Part shown: in pieces, positions 56,275 to 64,000 of the stretch
How the letters are laid out: each line of letters opens with the position of its first letter
How positions within the stretch are numbered: position 1 is the first letter of the stretch
Program-made: the position numbers and the translations under genes
NCBI GenBank assembly: GCA_047602575.1
Contig: JASGGY010000005.1
Coordinates: 138,720-202,719 of the forward strand
DNA from: UBA1366 sp047602575
Lineage (GTDB): Bacteria > Bacillota > Clostridia > Oscillospirales > Ruminococcaceae
Reading direction: 5' to 3'
Length of the DNA: 64,000 nucleotides
Notes under the pieces: generated by a model
What the model was told of the DNA's origin: nothing
The model's database searches: none
Seen by the model: only the letters and a program-made list of their open reading frames with translations

Positions 56275-57015
56275 TTGAACGGGTATCAGGACTTTGCGCG
56301 GTATTACGACGCGCTGACAAGCAACGTGGACTACCCCGCGATGGCGGAGCGGCTCGATGCGCTCATCCGTGCATACGGCAATGGCGGGAAGATTCTGCTC
56401 GATGTCGCGTGCGGAACGGGAACGCTGTGCGGTGCGCTGGCGGCGCGTGGGTATGACGTCATCGGCGCGGATCGCTCGCCGGAGATGCTCAATGTTGCAT
56501 TTGAAAAAAAACTTGAGTCCGGACTGGACATTCAGTACATCTGTCAGGATATGACAAATCTCAACCTCTATGGCGGCGCGGACGCGGTGATCTCCACGCT
56601 CGACAGCTTCAACCACCTCAACGGGTTCGCGCAGCTTGACAAAACGTTCGGGCGGATTGTGCGCTTCTGTAATCCGGGCGCGGTGTTCTTGTTTGACATG
56701 AACACCTGCTATAAGCACGACAGCATCCTCGCCGGGCATTCGTTTGTCTACGAAACCGACGCGGTATTTTGTGCGTGGCAGAACGCGGCGGAGCAAGCGC
56801 ATACTGTGCGCGTGCTACTCGACTTTTTTGTGAAAGAAGAGAACGGCTATCAGCGCTTTTCCGAGGAATTCACCGAAACCGCCTATCCGGCTGCAGAAAT
56901 CGAAGCGCTGCTGGCGCGGCATGGCTTTGCGGTAATCGGTCAGTTTGACGGCTACACCGCCGCACCGCTCTGCGAAACCAGCGAGCGGGTTTTATTTGTA
57001 TCAAAGAAAAGGTAA
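56275..57015 (+). CDS. Class I SAM-dependent methyltransferase
   Basis: A 246-aa methyltransferase: YQDFARYYDALT at the start, motif I ILLDVACGTGTLCGALAARG, motif II IGADRSPEMLNVA, motif IV DAVISTLDSFNHL and ending with SERVLFVSKK. This layout is common for small-molecule methyltransferases next to yerC/hslO-type genes in Clostridia. The start is TTG immediately following the TAA of the previous gene, with GGGGAGCAGGG upstream. Substrate unknown. hslO follows 10 bp downstream. Confidence 0.86.
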   Translation: MNGYQDFARYYDALTSNVDYPAMAERLDALIRAYGNGGKILLDVACGTGTLCGALAARGYDVIGADRSPEMLNVAFEKKLESGLDIQYICQDMTNLNLYGGADAVISTLDSFNHLNGFAQLDKTFGRIVRFCNPGAVFLFDMNTCYKHDSILAGHSFVYETDAVFCAWQNAAEQAHTVRVLLDFFVKEENGYQRFSEEFTETAYPAAEIEALLARHGFAVIGQFDGYTAAPLCETSERVLFVSKKR

Positions 57016-57025
57016 GTGGATAATA

Positions 57026-57907
57026 ATGGGGAAAATTGTACGTTCCATCAGCGCGGATGCGTCGGTGGTTTGCTCGGCGATTGACGGGCTTGATCTGGTT
57101 GCGGAAATCGAACGCATTCACAAAACTTCAGCGGTCGTGACCGCGGCGGCGGGGCGGCTGATGATGGCGGCGTCGCTTCTGGGCTTCGGGCTGAAGGGGG
57201 AAAACGACTCGCTCACCGTGCGCATCAACGGCGGGGGACCGACGGGGAGCATCATTGCCGTGTCCGACAGCTTCGGCAACGTCCGCTGCTATGTCCAGAA
57301 TCCGGTGGTTGAGCTTCCGCTCAACGCCTACGGAAAGCTTGATGTGCGCGGCGCGGTCGGCACAGAGGGCTTGCTGAGCGTGATCAAGGATCTCGGGCTG
57401 AAAGAGCCGTTTTCCGGTCAGGTGGAAATTGTTTCGGGCGAAATTGCGGAGGACATCACGCACTACCTCGCCGTCAGCGAGCAGGTGCCGAGCGTGTGCG
57501 CGCTGGGCGTGCTGGTGAATCCGGATCTGACGGTGAAACGCGCGGGCGGCTTTCTTGTCCAGCTTCTGCCATTTGCGCCGGAAAGCGCAATCGAAACGGT
57601 GGAAAAAAACATCAATGCCATGCAGTCGGTCACAAAGCTGCTTGATGCAGGCAAAACCGCGGAGGAAATCAGCCTGATGGCGCTCGACGGGCTTTCTCCC
57701 AATGTGCTGGACGATTTTTCGGTGGAATACCGCTGCGACTGTTCCCGCACAAGGGTGGAAAACGCACTGATCAGCCTTGGCGCGGCGGAGCTTTCCGACA
57801 TGGCGGAAGAACCCAGCACCGAGGTCTGCTGCCATTTCTGCGGAAAGCGCTATCAGTTTTCGCCGGCGGAAATTCAGGCGCTGACGCAAAGAAACGAACC
57901 GTCCTGA
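57026..57907 (+). CDS. hslO: Redox-regulated chaperone Hsp33
   Basis: A 293-aa holdase activated by disulfide formation. The N-terminal domain has GKIVRSISADASVVCSAIDG, AAAGRLMMAASLLGF and GGGPTGSIIAVSD. The C-terminal zinc switch has CDCSRTRVENAL and CCHFCGKRY, the CxC and CxxC pair. ATG 57026 is chosen over an upstream in-frame ATG because it gives the usual N-terminus. It protects proteins during oxidative stress, relevant in an anaerobe. It is in an operon with the methyltransferase and nth. Confidence 0.96.
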   Translation: MGKIVRSISADASVVCSAIDGLDLVAEIERIHKTSAVVTAAAGRLMMAASLLGFGLKGENDSLTVRINGGGPTGSIIAVSDSFGNVRCYVQNPVVELPLNAYGKLDVRGAVGTEGLLSVIKDLGLKEPFSGQVEIVSGEIAEDITHYLAVSEQVPSVCALGVLVNPDLTVKRAGGFLVQLLPFAPESAIETVEKNINAMQSVTKLLDAGKTAEEISLMALDGLSPNVLDDFSVEYRCDCSRTRVENALISLGAAELSDMAEEPSTEVCCHFCGKRYQFSPAEIQALTQRNEPS

Positions 57908-57930
57908 CGGATACACGTGGAGGTGTTTTT

Positions 57931-58578
57931 GTGAGAAAAAAAGAAAAAGCCCTGCTTGTGGTTGAACATCTTGCCGCGCGCTATCCCGATGCGCGCTGCT
58001 CGCTGACCTATGAGAAGCCACATGAATTGATGATAGCCGGACGGCTTTCGGCGCAATGCACGGACGCGCGGGTGAACATCGTCACAAAGGTGTTGTTTGC
58101 GCGGTATCAGTGCATCTCCGACTTTGCCGTGGCGGAAGTTTCCGACGTGGCTGAAATCGTCAAGCCCTGCGGCTTGTACAAAACCAAAGCCGCGTCGATT
58201 GTGGCGATGTGCAAAACCATCATGGAGCAGTACGGCGGGGAGATTCCCAATACCATCGAAGAGCTTGTGAAGCTGCCCGGCATCGGGCGTAAAACAGCGA
58301 ACCTCATCATGGGCGACGTGTTCCATCAGCCCGCCATCGTCACCGATACCCACTGCATCCGCATCACAGGGCGGCTTGGGCTGACGAAGAATAAAGAACC
58401 GGCAAAGGTCGAGCGTGATTTGCTTAAGCTGATTCCGCCGGAGGAAAGCTCGGATTTCTGCCACCGGCTGGTGCTGTTCGGGCGGGATATCTGCAAGGCG
58501 CGCGGGGAGAAGTGCGCGGAATGCCCGCTTGCCGCGCTCTGCGTTTTTAGAAGTCAGAAGTTAGAGGTCAGAGGTTAG
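57931..58578 (+). CDS. nth: Endonuclease III (DNA glycosylase/AP lyase)
   Basis: A 215-aa base-excision-repair enzyme for oxidised pyrimidines. The helix-hairpin-helix LPGIGRKTANLIMG carries the catalytic Lys121, and TDTHC holds Asp139 (VDTH in most homologues). The [4Fe-4S] loop CKARGEKCAECPLAALC has the canonical C-x6-C-x2-C-x5-C spacing. The start is GTG after GTGGAGGTG. The last ten residues (FRSQKLEVRG) are encoded by a heptamer tandem repeat that has replaced the natural 3' end, so the tail is probably not functional. Confidence 0.95.
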   Translation: MRKKEKALLVVEHLAARYPDARCSLTYEKPHELMIAGRLSAQCTDARVNIVTKVLFARYQCISDFAVAEVSDVAEIVKPCGLYKTKAASIVAMCKTIMEQYGGEIPNTIEELVKLPGIGRKTANLIMGDVFHQPAIVTDTHCIRITGRLGLTKNKEPAKVERDLLKLIPPEESSDFCHRLVLFGRDICKARGEKCAECPLAALCVFRSQKLEVRG

Positions 58579-58583
58579 AGGTT
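58549..58583 (+). repeat. Tandem heptamer array (AGARGTY), 5 units
   Basis: Five exact 7-bp units, AGAAGTC, AGAAGTT, AGAGGTC, AGAGGTT, AGAGGTT, overlap the end of nth and contain its stop codon. It is the same motif as at 26536-26570 in inverted orientation. Confidence 0.8.
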
Positions 58584-58635
58584 GGACGGCAGGGACGGGC
58601 AGCGCGAAAAAAATTGCATATTCCGGTAAAAGGGT

Positions 58636-58664
58636 TTGACTTTTCAGCGGTTTTGTTATATAAT
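58636..58664 (+). promoter_or_regulatory. Promoter of secA
   Basis: TTGACT (58636-58641) and TATAAT (58659-58664) have a 17-bp spacer. The 150-nt leader contains one hairpin (GCCGGTGC/GCACGGC near 58684-58708) of unknown role. Confidence 0.8.
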
Positions 58665-58814
58665 ATAAGTTGTGTTGTTATAGCCGGTGCTAGGAATCAG
58701 GCACGGCAAGGCTTTTATTGTAAATTTGGATGATTACGGGATTATCGTTTCATAAAAACGGGTTTCGTTATGCGCAGGCTACGGCTTTCGCGTGAGAAAG
58801 GGATGGTCAAGTCA

Positions 58815-61556
58815 ATGGGATTGGTAGACATTTTACTCGGAAATTACAGCAAAAAAGAACTCAAACGGATTGAGCCGATTAAGCAGAAGGTGCTTGAGAT
58901 AGAGCCGACCTATCAGGCAATGAGCGATGCGGAGCTGAGAAAGCAATCCATCCTGTTCAAGGATCGCATTGACGGACTGGAAACCATCGACTCCGTACTG
59001 CCGGAAGCACTGGCGGTCTGCCGCGAAGCATGCTTCCGCGTGCTGGGGAAGAAGCCGTTCCCCGTTCAGATTCTGGGCGCGATTGTCCTGCATCAGGGGC
59101 GCATCGCCGAGATGAAAACCGGTGAGGGCAAAACCCTCGTGGCGTGCCTTGCCGCTTATACCAATGCGCTCAACAGCAAGGGCGTTCACGTCGTTACGGT
59201 CAACGACTATCTGGCGAAATTCCAGTCCGAGGAAATGGGACGCGTGTTCCGTTTTCTGGGGCTTACCATCGGTGTGGTTTTAAACGGCATGAACAAGGAG
59301 CAGAAGCAAGCCGCTTATGCCGCCGACATCACCTACGGCACGAACAGCGAGTTCGGCTTTGACTATCTGCGCGATAACATGGTGATTTATAAAAAAGACA
59401 AGGTGCAGCGCGGCCACGCGTTTGCCATTGTCGATGAGGTGGACTCCATCCTCATTGACGAGGCAAGAACGCCGCTGATCATCTCCGGTCAGGGCGATAA
59501 GTCTACGGAGCTGTATCAGATTGCCGACCATTTCGCAAAATCCCTCAAACCCTATACCGTTGTGGAAATGGACGACAAGGCGGACAACGATCTGCTTGAC
59601 GGCGACTATATCGTTGACGAAAAAGCCCGCACCGCCACCCTTACTAAATCCGGCGTAAAGAAAGCCGAAAAGGCGTTCAACGTCGTCAACCTCATGGACG
59701 CGGCAAACATGACGCTGCTTCACCATGTCAATCAGGCAATCAAGGCAAACAGCGTGATGCGCAACGACATCGACTATGTTGTGCGCGACGGCGAGGTGCT
59801 GATTGTCGATGAATTCACCGGACGTATCATGGACGGACGCCGCTTCAATGACGGCTTACATCAGGCAATCGAAGCCAAGGAAGGCGTGAAAGTCGCGCGC
59901 GAGTCGAAAACCATCGCCACCATCACCTATCAGAACTACTTCCGGCTGTATTCCAAGCTCTCCGGCATGACCGGTACGGCGCTCACCGAGGAGGACGAGT
60001 TCCGCGAGATTTACAAGCTTGACGTGGTGGAAATTCCCACCAACAAGCCCGTTATCCGCATCGACCAGTCCGACGTGGTATTTAAAACCGAAAAAGCGAA
60101 ATACAACGCCGTCATCGAGCGCATCATCGAAGCGAACAAAAAGGGTCAGCCCGTGCTGGTCGGAACGGTTTCGATCGAGAAATCGGAAGTTCTTTCCAGA
60201 ATGCTCAAGAATAAGGGCGTCAAGCACGTCGTCCTCAACGCAAAATACCACGAGAAGGAAGCCGAAATCGTTGCACAGGCAGGACATTATGCCGCTGTGA
60301 CCATTGCCACCAACATGGCTGGACGCGGAACGGACATCATGCTTGGCGGTAACGCCGAATACCTCGCGAAATCCGCTCTGCGCAAGCTCGAGCTGCCCGA
60401 GGAGATTCTTGTCGAGGCAACCGGTTTTGCAGAAACCGAAGATCCGGAGATTCTTGACGCGCGGCAGAAATACAAGGATTTCTACAGCAAGTTTGCCGCC
60501 GAAATTACCGAAAAGGCAGCGGAAGTGAAACAAGCGGGCGGACTGCTCATCCTCGGTACGGAGCGCCACGAAGCGCGCCGGATCGACAACCAGCTGCGCG
60601 GACGTTCCGGACGGCAGGGCGACGAGGGCGAAAGCCAATTCTACCTCTCCCTTGAGGACGACCTGATGCGTCTGTTCGGCGGCGACCGGATCACGAATAT
60701 GATGAACACCCTCAAGGTTGACGAAAATATGCCCATCCAGAGCAAAATGCTCACCAGCGTCATCGCTTCCTCCCAGAAAAAGGTCGAGGGTAAGAACTTC
60801 AACATCCGTAAAAACGTCCTCAACTTTGACGATGTTATGAACACCCAGCGCGAAATCATCTACGCGCAGCGCGCAAAGGTACTCGACGGCGAGGACATTC
60901 ACGAGTATATCCTGAAAATGATCAGCGATTTTGTGAACAACACCGTCAATGCCTACCTGCTTGACGAGGATGTTCACGACAACTGGAATCTGATCGGGTT
61001 AAAGGATCAGCTCATGGGGCTGATCACCACCGACGACGACTTCAATTTCACCCCGCAGGAGCTGGAGGACACCGCCAAAAAGGACATTGTCAAGATGCTC
61101 ACCGACCGCGCACTGGAATTCTACGCAAAGCGCGAAACGGAGCTGACACCCCAGCTGATGCGCGAAATCGAGCGCGTAATCCTGCTCAAAATCGTGGACA
61201 CCAAGTGGATGGCGCACATCGACGACATGGACGAGCTCAAGCGCGGCATCGGACTGCGGGCATACGGACAGAAAAACCCCGTCGTCGAATACCGCATGGA
61301 GGGCTTTGATATGTTCGACGCGATGGTGGATTCCATCTGCGAGGATACCATTCGGATGCTGTTCACCGTTCAGGTGCGCCGCAACGAGGAGCCGAAGCGC
61401 GAGCAGGTGCTCAAAGCCGACCCGATCCGCACAGCGGACAAATCGCTGCTCAAGCCCGTTTCTTCCGCGAAAAAGCCCGGACGCAACGATCCCTGCCCGT
61501 GCGGAAGCGGCAAGAAATACAAGCGTTGCTGCGGCGCAACCGAATCCATGGATTAA
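58815..61556 (+). CDS. secA: Preprotein translocase ATPase SecA
   Basis: A 913-aa motor that drives proteins through SecYEG. It shows GRIAEMKTGEGKTLVACLAA (Walker A), FDYLRDNMV, VDEVDSILIDEARTPLI, the helicase-like TNMAGRGTDIMLGGN and GRSGRQGDEGESQFYLSLED. NFDDVMNTQREIIYAQR precedes the helical scaffold. The C-terminus ends in the zinc-binding SEC-C motif CPCGSGKKYKRCCG. ATG 58815 gives the normal MGLVDILLGN start; in-frame ATGs 4 and 15 codons earlier are less likely. It is transcribed from its own promoter. Confidence 0.97.
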   Translation: MGLVDILLGNYSKKELKRIEPIKQKVLEIEPTYQAMSDAELRKQSILFKDRIDGLETIDSVLPEALAVCREACFRVLGKKPFPVQILGAIVLHQGRIAEMKTGEGKTLVACLAAYTNALNSKGVHVVTVNDYLAKFQSEEMGRVFRFLGLTIGVVLNGMNKEQKQAAYAADITYGTNSEFGFDYLRDNMVIYKKDKVQRGHAFAIVDEVDSILIDEARTPLIISGQGDKSTELYQIADHFAKSLKPYTVVEMDDKADNDLLDGDYIVDEKARTATLTKSGVKKAEKAFNVVNLMDAANMTLLHHVNQAIKANSVMRNDIDYVVRDGEVLIVDEFTGRIMDGRRFNDGLHQAIEAKEGVKVARESKTIATITYQNYFRLYSKLSGMTGTALTEEDEFREIYKLDVVEIPTNKPVIRIDQSDVVFKTEKAKYNAVIERIIEANKKGQPVLVGTVSIEKSEVLSRMLKNKGVKHVVLNAKYHEKEAEIVAQAGHYAAVTIATNMAGRGTDIMLGGNAEYLAKSALRKLELPEEILVEATGFAETEDPEILDARQKYKDFYSKFAAEITEKAAEVKQAGGLLILGTERHEARRIDNQLRGRSGRQGDEGESQFYLSLEDDLMRLFGGDRITNMMNTLKVDENMPIQSKMLTSVIASSQKKVEGKNFNIRKNVLNFDDVMNTQREIIYAQRAKVLDGEDIHEYILKMISDFVNNTVNAYLLDEDVHDNWNLIGLKDQLMGLITTDDDFNFTPQELEDTAKKDIVKMLTDRALEFYAKRETELTPQLMREIERVILLKIVDTKWMAHIDDMDELKRGIGLRAYGQKNPVVEYRMEGFDMFDAMVDSICEDTIRMLFTVQVRRNEEPKREQVLKADPIRTADKSLLKPVSSAKKPGRNDPCPCGSGKKYKRCCGATESMD

Positions 61557-61624
61557 AGTAAAATAAAAACGGGGCGGGCTGATGGTCCGCTCTGTTAAAT
61601 TTAAAATAAAGTGGGGTTTTCAGG

Positions 61625-62896
61625 GTGTCGAACCAAGCCTTTTCCGCGGCGGACCTGCTGCTGCCGAAAGCGGAATTTATTGAAAACTGGGCTGCTGTCG
61701 CCTGCGATCAGTTCACAAGCGAGCCGGAATACTGGGAGAAGGCCTATGCAATCGCGGGGGACAAGCCCTCGACGTTGGGGATGATCCTGCCGGAGGTTTA
61801 TCTGGAACAAGCCGACGTTGCAAAGCGCATCGAAGCGGCGCAGGCAAATATGGAAAAGTACCTCACCAACGGTGTTTTTGCGGAATATCCGGACGCGATG
61901 ATCTACATCGAGCGCGTCCAGAGCGACGGTGCAGTGCGCGCGGGGCTGGTCGGCAAGGTTGATCTGGGAGAATATGACTACCGCAAGGGGAGCAAATCCC
62001 TCATCCGCGCGACGGAGCAGACCGTGGTCGAGCGCATTCCGCCGCGGCTGAAGGTGCGCGAGGGTGCGCCGGTCGAGCTGCCCCACATCATGATCCTGAT
62101 TGACGACGCACAGAAGCGCGTGATCGAGCCGCTCGCTACGCAAAAAAACCGCTTTGTGAAGCTCTATGACACCCCGCTCATGCTCGGCGGCGGAAGGCTC
62201 ACCGGCTACCTGCTCGACGACGCCGCAAAGGCGGAGATTACCGCCGCACTGGCGGAGCTGGCGGATCTGAACGCGTTCAACGCGCGGTATGATCTGACCG
62301 AAAACAACCCGATGGTCTACGCGATGGGCGACGGAAACCACTCGCTTGCCACGGCAAAGGAATTTTATGAGAATCTGAAGAAAAATAACCCGTCAAGGAA
62401 TTTCACTTTACACCCAGCACGGTATGCACTCGCGGAATTGGTCAATCTCCACTCGCCCGCGCTGGCGTTTGAAGCCATCCACCGCATCGTCACTGAAGTG
62501 GACGCAAACGCCCTGTTTACTGCACTTTGCGGCGATCTCGGCGCAACCGAAACGCCCGCTGACGGCGCGCAGGAAATCGCGGCTGTTTTAAATTGTAAAG
62601 TGAAAAAGCTTTACATCACTAAGCCGACTTCCAAGCTGGCGGTGGGAAGTCTGCAAGGCTTTCTGGACGATTTCATCCGTAAAAACGGCGGCAAAATCGA
62701 CTATATCCACGGCGAGCAGGTCGTGCTGAAGCTCTCTGCTGCACCGGACAGCATCGGCTTCCTGCTGCCCTGCATGGGCAAGGACGAGCTGTTCCCGACG
62801 GTCATCGCCGACGGCGCACTGCCGCGCAAAACCTTTTCGATGGGACACGCGGAGGACAAGCGTTATTATATGGAAGCGCGCAAAATAACATTGTAA
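61625..62896 (+). CDS. DUF1015 family protein
   Basis: A 423-aa protein of the DUF1015 family, recognised by WAAVACDQFTSEPEYWEK, YIERVQSDGAVRAGLVG, YAMGDGNHSLATAKEFYE and a C-terminal GFLLPCMGKDELFPTVIADG with LPRKTFSMGHA. The family is widespread in anaerobes and of uncertain function. The GDGNHS motif resembles a metal or nucleotide site. The start is GTG 61625 with GTGGGG upstream. The epimerase gene follows 15 bp downstream. Confidence 0.87.
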   Translation: MSNQAFSAADLLLPKAEFIENWAAVACDQFTSEPEYWEKAYAIAGDKPSTLGMILPEVYLEQADVAKRIEAAQANMEKYLTNGVFAEYPDAMIYIERVQSDGAVRAGLVGKVDLGEYDYRKGSKSLIRATEQTVVERIPPRLKVREGAPVELPHIMILIDDAQKRVIEPLATQKNRFVKLYDTPLMLGGGRLTGYLLDDAAKAEITAALAELADLNAFNARYDLTENNPMVYAMGDGNHSLATAKEFYENLKKNNPSRNFTLHPARYALAELVNLHSPALAFEAIHRIVTEVDANALFTALCGDLGATETPADGAQEIAAVLNCKVKKLYITKPTSKLAVGSLQGFLDDFIRKNGGKIDYIHGEQVVLKLSAAPDSIGFLLPCMGKDELFPTVIADGALPRKTFSMGHAEDKRYYMEARKITL

Positions 62897-62911
62897 GGCA
62901 GGGATAGAGTT

Positions 62912-64000
62912 ATGTTCATTGATGAATGCCGAAAGGAATTAACCGCGCACATCATCCCGTTCTGGGCGGCGCTGGAGGACAAAGAGAACGGCGGGTTTTA
63001 CGGTTTTGTGAGCCACGATCTGGCGCTTGACAAAGCAGCGCCCAAAGGCGTGATTCTCAACTCGCGGATTCTGTGGTTTTTTTCTAGCTGCTACGCCATG
63101 CTGGGGGATGCGGAGTGCCTGCGCCTTGCCGGACACGCGTTTGCATTCCTGAAAAATCACTGCACGGACAAGGAATACGGCGGCGTGTACTGGATGCTCG
63201 ACTGTAAAGGCAACCCCCTTGACACGATGAAGCACACCTATAACGTCGCGTTTGCGATTTACGCGCTGGCAGCGTATTACAACGCCTGCGGCGACAGGGA
63301 AGCCCTCTCGCTGGCGAAGCGGCTTTTTGAGGATGTGGAAGCCCGCACGCCGGACGCATACGGCTACCGCGAGGCGTTCACGCGTGACTGGACGCCGACC
63401 GCCAACGATGCGCTTTCCGAGAACGGGCTGACGGCGGAAAAAACAATGAACGCCGTGCTGCACCTAATCGAGGCGTACACGGAGCTGTACAAAGCCGAGC
63501 CGGACGCGCGGGTGGGCGAGCGCCTGACGTTCTTGCTCAGGCAGACGCGCGACCAGATTTTTGACGGAACGCGCAACGCACTGCGGGTGTTTTTTGATGA
63601 AAAATTCAACGAAATCGGCGACATTCATTCCTTCGGGCATGACATTGAGGCGACGTGGTTGGTGGATCTTGCCTGCGAAACGCTTGGCGACCCCGCGCTG
63701 ACCGCGGAATTCCGCGCGATGAACCTGCGCATTTCCCGCAATATTCTGGAAACCGCCTATGAAAACGGCACGCTGAACAACGAGCGCGAGCATGGGATTG
63801 TGGACAAGCGCAAAATCTGGTGGGTTCAGGCAGAAACGGTTGTGGGCTTCCTCAACGCATATCAGAAATCGGGCGACGGCGCGTTTCTGTCGGCGGCGCG
63901 GGCGGTCTGGGACTACATCCAAACGCACATCATCGACCGGCGGACGGGCAGGTGCTGTTCGGATTCTATCGTGTTTCCCTATTTAACCTTAGCAATACGT
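62912..64000 (+). CDS. N-acylglucosamine/cellobiose 2-epimerase family protein, runs off the right edge
   Basis: 363 codons are visible with no stop. The (alpha/alpha)6-barrel pattern of cellobiose 2-epimerase is clear: HIIPFWAALEDKENGGFYGF, ILNSRILWFFSSCYAML, KHTYNVAFAIYALAAYY, LSENGLTAEKTMNAVLHLIE, DIHSFGHDIEATWLVDLA and NNEREHGIVDKRKIWWVQAE. The catalytic histidines are expected in these segments. It epimerises glucose at the reducing end of beta-1,4 disaccharides or a related sugar. After RRTG (about 63950) the frame reads CCSDSIVFPYLTLAIR, which does not match the expected GEWF end, so the last 50 bases may be foreign or shifted. Confidence 0.85.
   Translation, partial: MFIDECRKELTAHIIPFWAALEDKENGGFYGFVSHDLALDKAAPKGVILNSRILWFFSSCYAMLGDAECLRLAGHAFAFLKNHCTDKEYGGVYWMLDCKGNPLDTMKHTYNVAFAIYALAAYYNACGDREALSLAKRLFEDVEARTPDAYGYREAFTRDWTPTANDALSENGLTAEKTMNAVLHLIEAYTELYKAEPDARVGERLTFLLRQTRDQIFDGTRNALRVFFDEKFNEIGDIHSFGHDIEATWLVDLACETLGDPALTAEFRAMNLRISRNILETAYENGTLNNEREHGIVDKRKIWWVQAETVVGFLNAYQKSGDGAFLSAARAVWDYIQTHIIDRRTGRCCSDSIVFPYLTLAIR

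Noticed and set aside
58549..58583. CRISPR-like direct repeats
   Set aside because: Units are 7 bp, directly abutting and without spacers; no cas genes in the window.
58684..58708. Riboswitch in the secA leader
   Set aside because: Only one short bulged hairpin without a following terminator or Shine-Dalgarno-masking stem.
59856..60977. 373-codon frame antisense to secA
   Set aside because: SecA motifs on the plus strand are complete; the antisense frame is a codon-bias shadow.

Overview
The window reads as chromosome from a GC-rich, strictly anaerobic, probably gut-dwelling Firmicute of the class Clostridia (Oscillospiraceae/Ruminococcaceae-like). This is inferred from pyruvate formate-lyase with its activase, a 2[4Fe-4S] ferredoxin, a ferredoxin-linked indolepyruvate oxidoreductase, BspA-type surface proteins, the Firmicute rpsF-ssb-rpsR order, a YerC-type Trp repressor homologue, and many sigma-A promoters with exactly 17-bp spacers. 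No prophage, CRISPR array, rRNA or complete IS element is visible.

Left part (1-16 kb): a four-gene overlapping operon for reductive pyrimidine/cyclic ureide breakdown (partial preA, cyclic amidohydrolase, M20 carbamoyl amidase, nitrilase-type amidase). Next comes tRNA-Pro with its own promoter and terminator, then an AT-rich islet (methyltransferase, DUF1848 protein). Minus-strand genes follow: YgjP-type metallopeptidase and DUF1294 protein, a secreted GH59 glycosidase coupled to a MATE exporter with an AraC regulator upstream, a GNAT gene inside a 48-bp direct duplication, a TIM-barrel isomerase and an acyl-CoA ligase.

Middle part (16-31 kb): a BspA-like LRR surface protein, an XRE/DUF5680 regulator with a strong palindrome at its transcription start, recQ, and an aryl-pyruvate fermentation operon (iorA, GNAT, iorB, paaK, ACT protein). 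Then come a CotH-family lipoprotein, a membrane protein, a 56-aa ferredoxin, an OGG1-type glycosylase and a frameshifted DUF6062 gene. Several dispersed repeats lie between the genes: two MITE-like elements, four copies of a palindromic element and two heptamer tandem arrays.

Right-centre (31-45 kb): a P-type-ATPase-like pseudoenzyme downstream of rlmB, a small membrane protein with a repeat-rich upstream region, ung, pflA, and pflB controlled by a ZTP (pfl-motif) riboswitch. A second BspA-like protein carries a degenerate transglutaminase-like domain and leads directly into an overlapping cassette of HPr-kinase-like, PqqD-like, S26-peptidase-like and nucleotidyltransferase proteins. That combination resembles peptide-tailoring (RiPP) gene sets but lacks an obvious precursor or maturase, and is the best candidate here for an undescribed system.

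Right part (45-64 kb) is mostly housekeeping: 2-hydroxyacid dehydrogenase, proBA, a RING/DUF2628 membrane protein, rpsF-ssb-rpsR with a probable S6:S18 leader, lon, engB, an HD-GYP phosphodiesterase, a yerC-type regulator with a methyltransferase and hslO, nth, secA, a DUF1015 protein and a cellobiose-2-epimerase-like gene running off the right edge.

Two genes (30335, about 42265) look broken by a single base, which may be real decay or assembly error. Promoters, terminators and RNA elements were called by eye.
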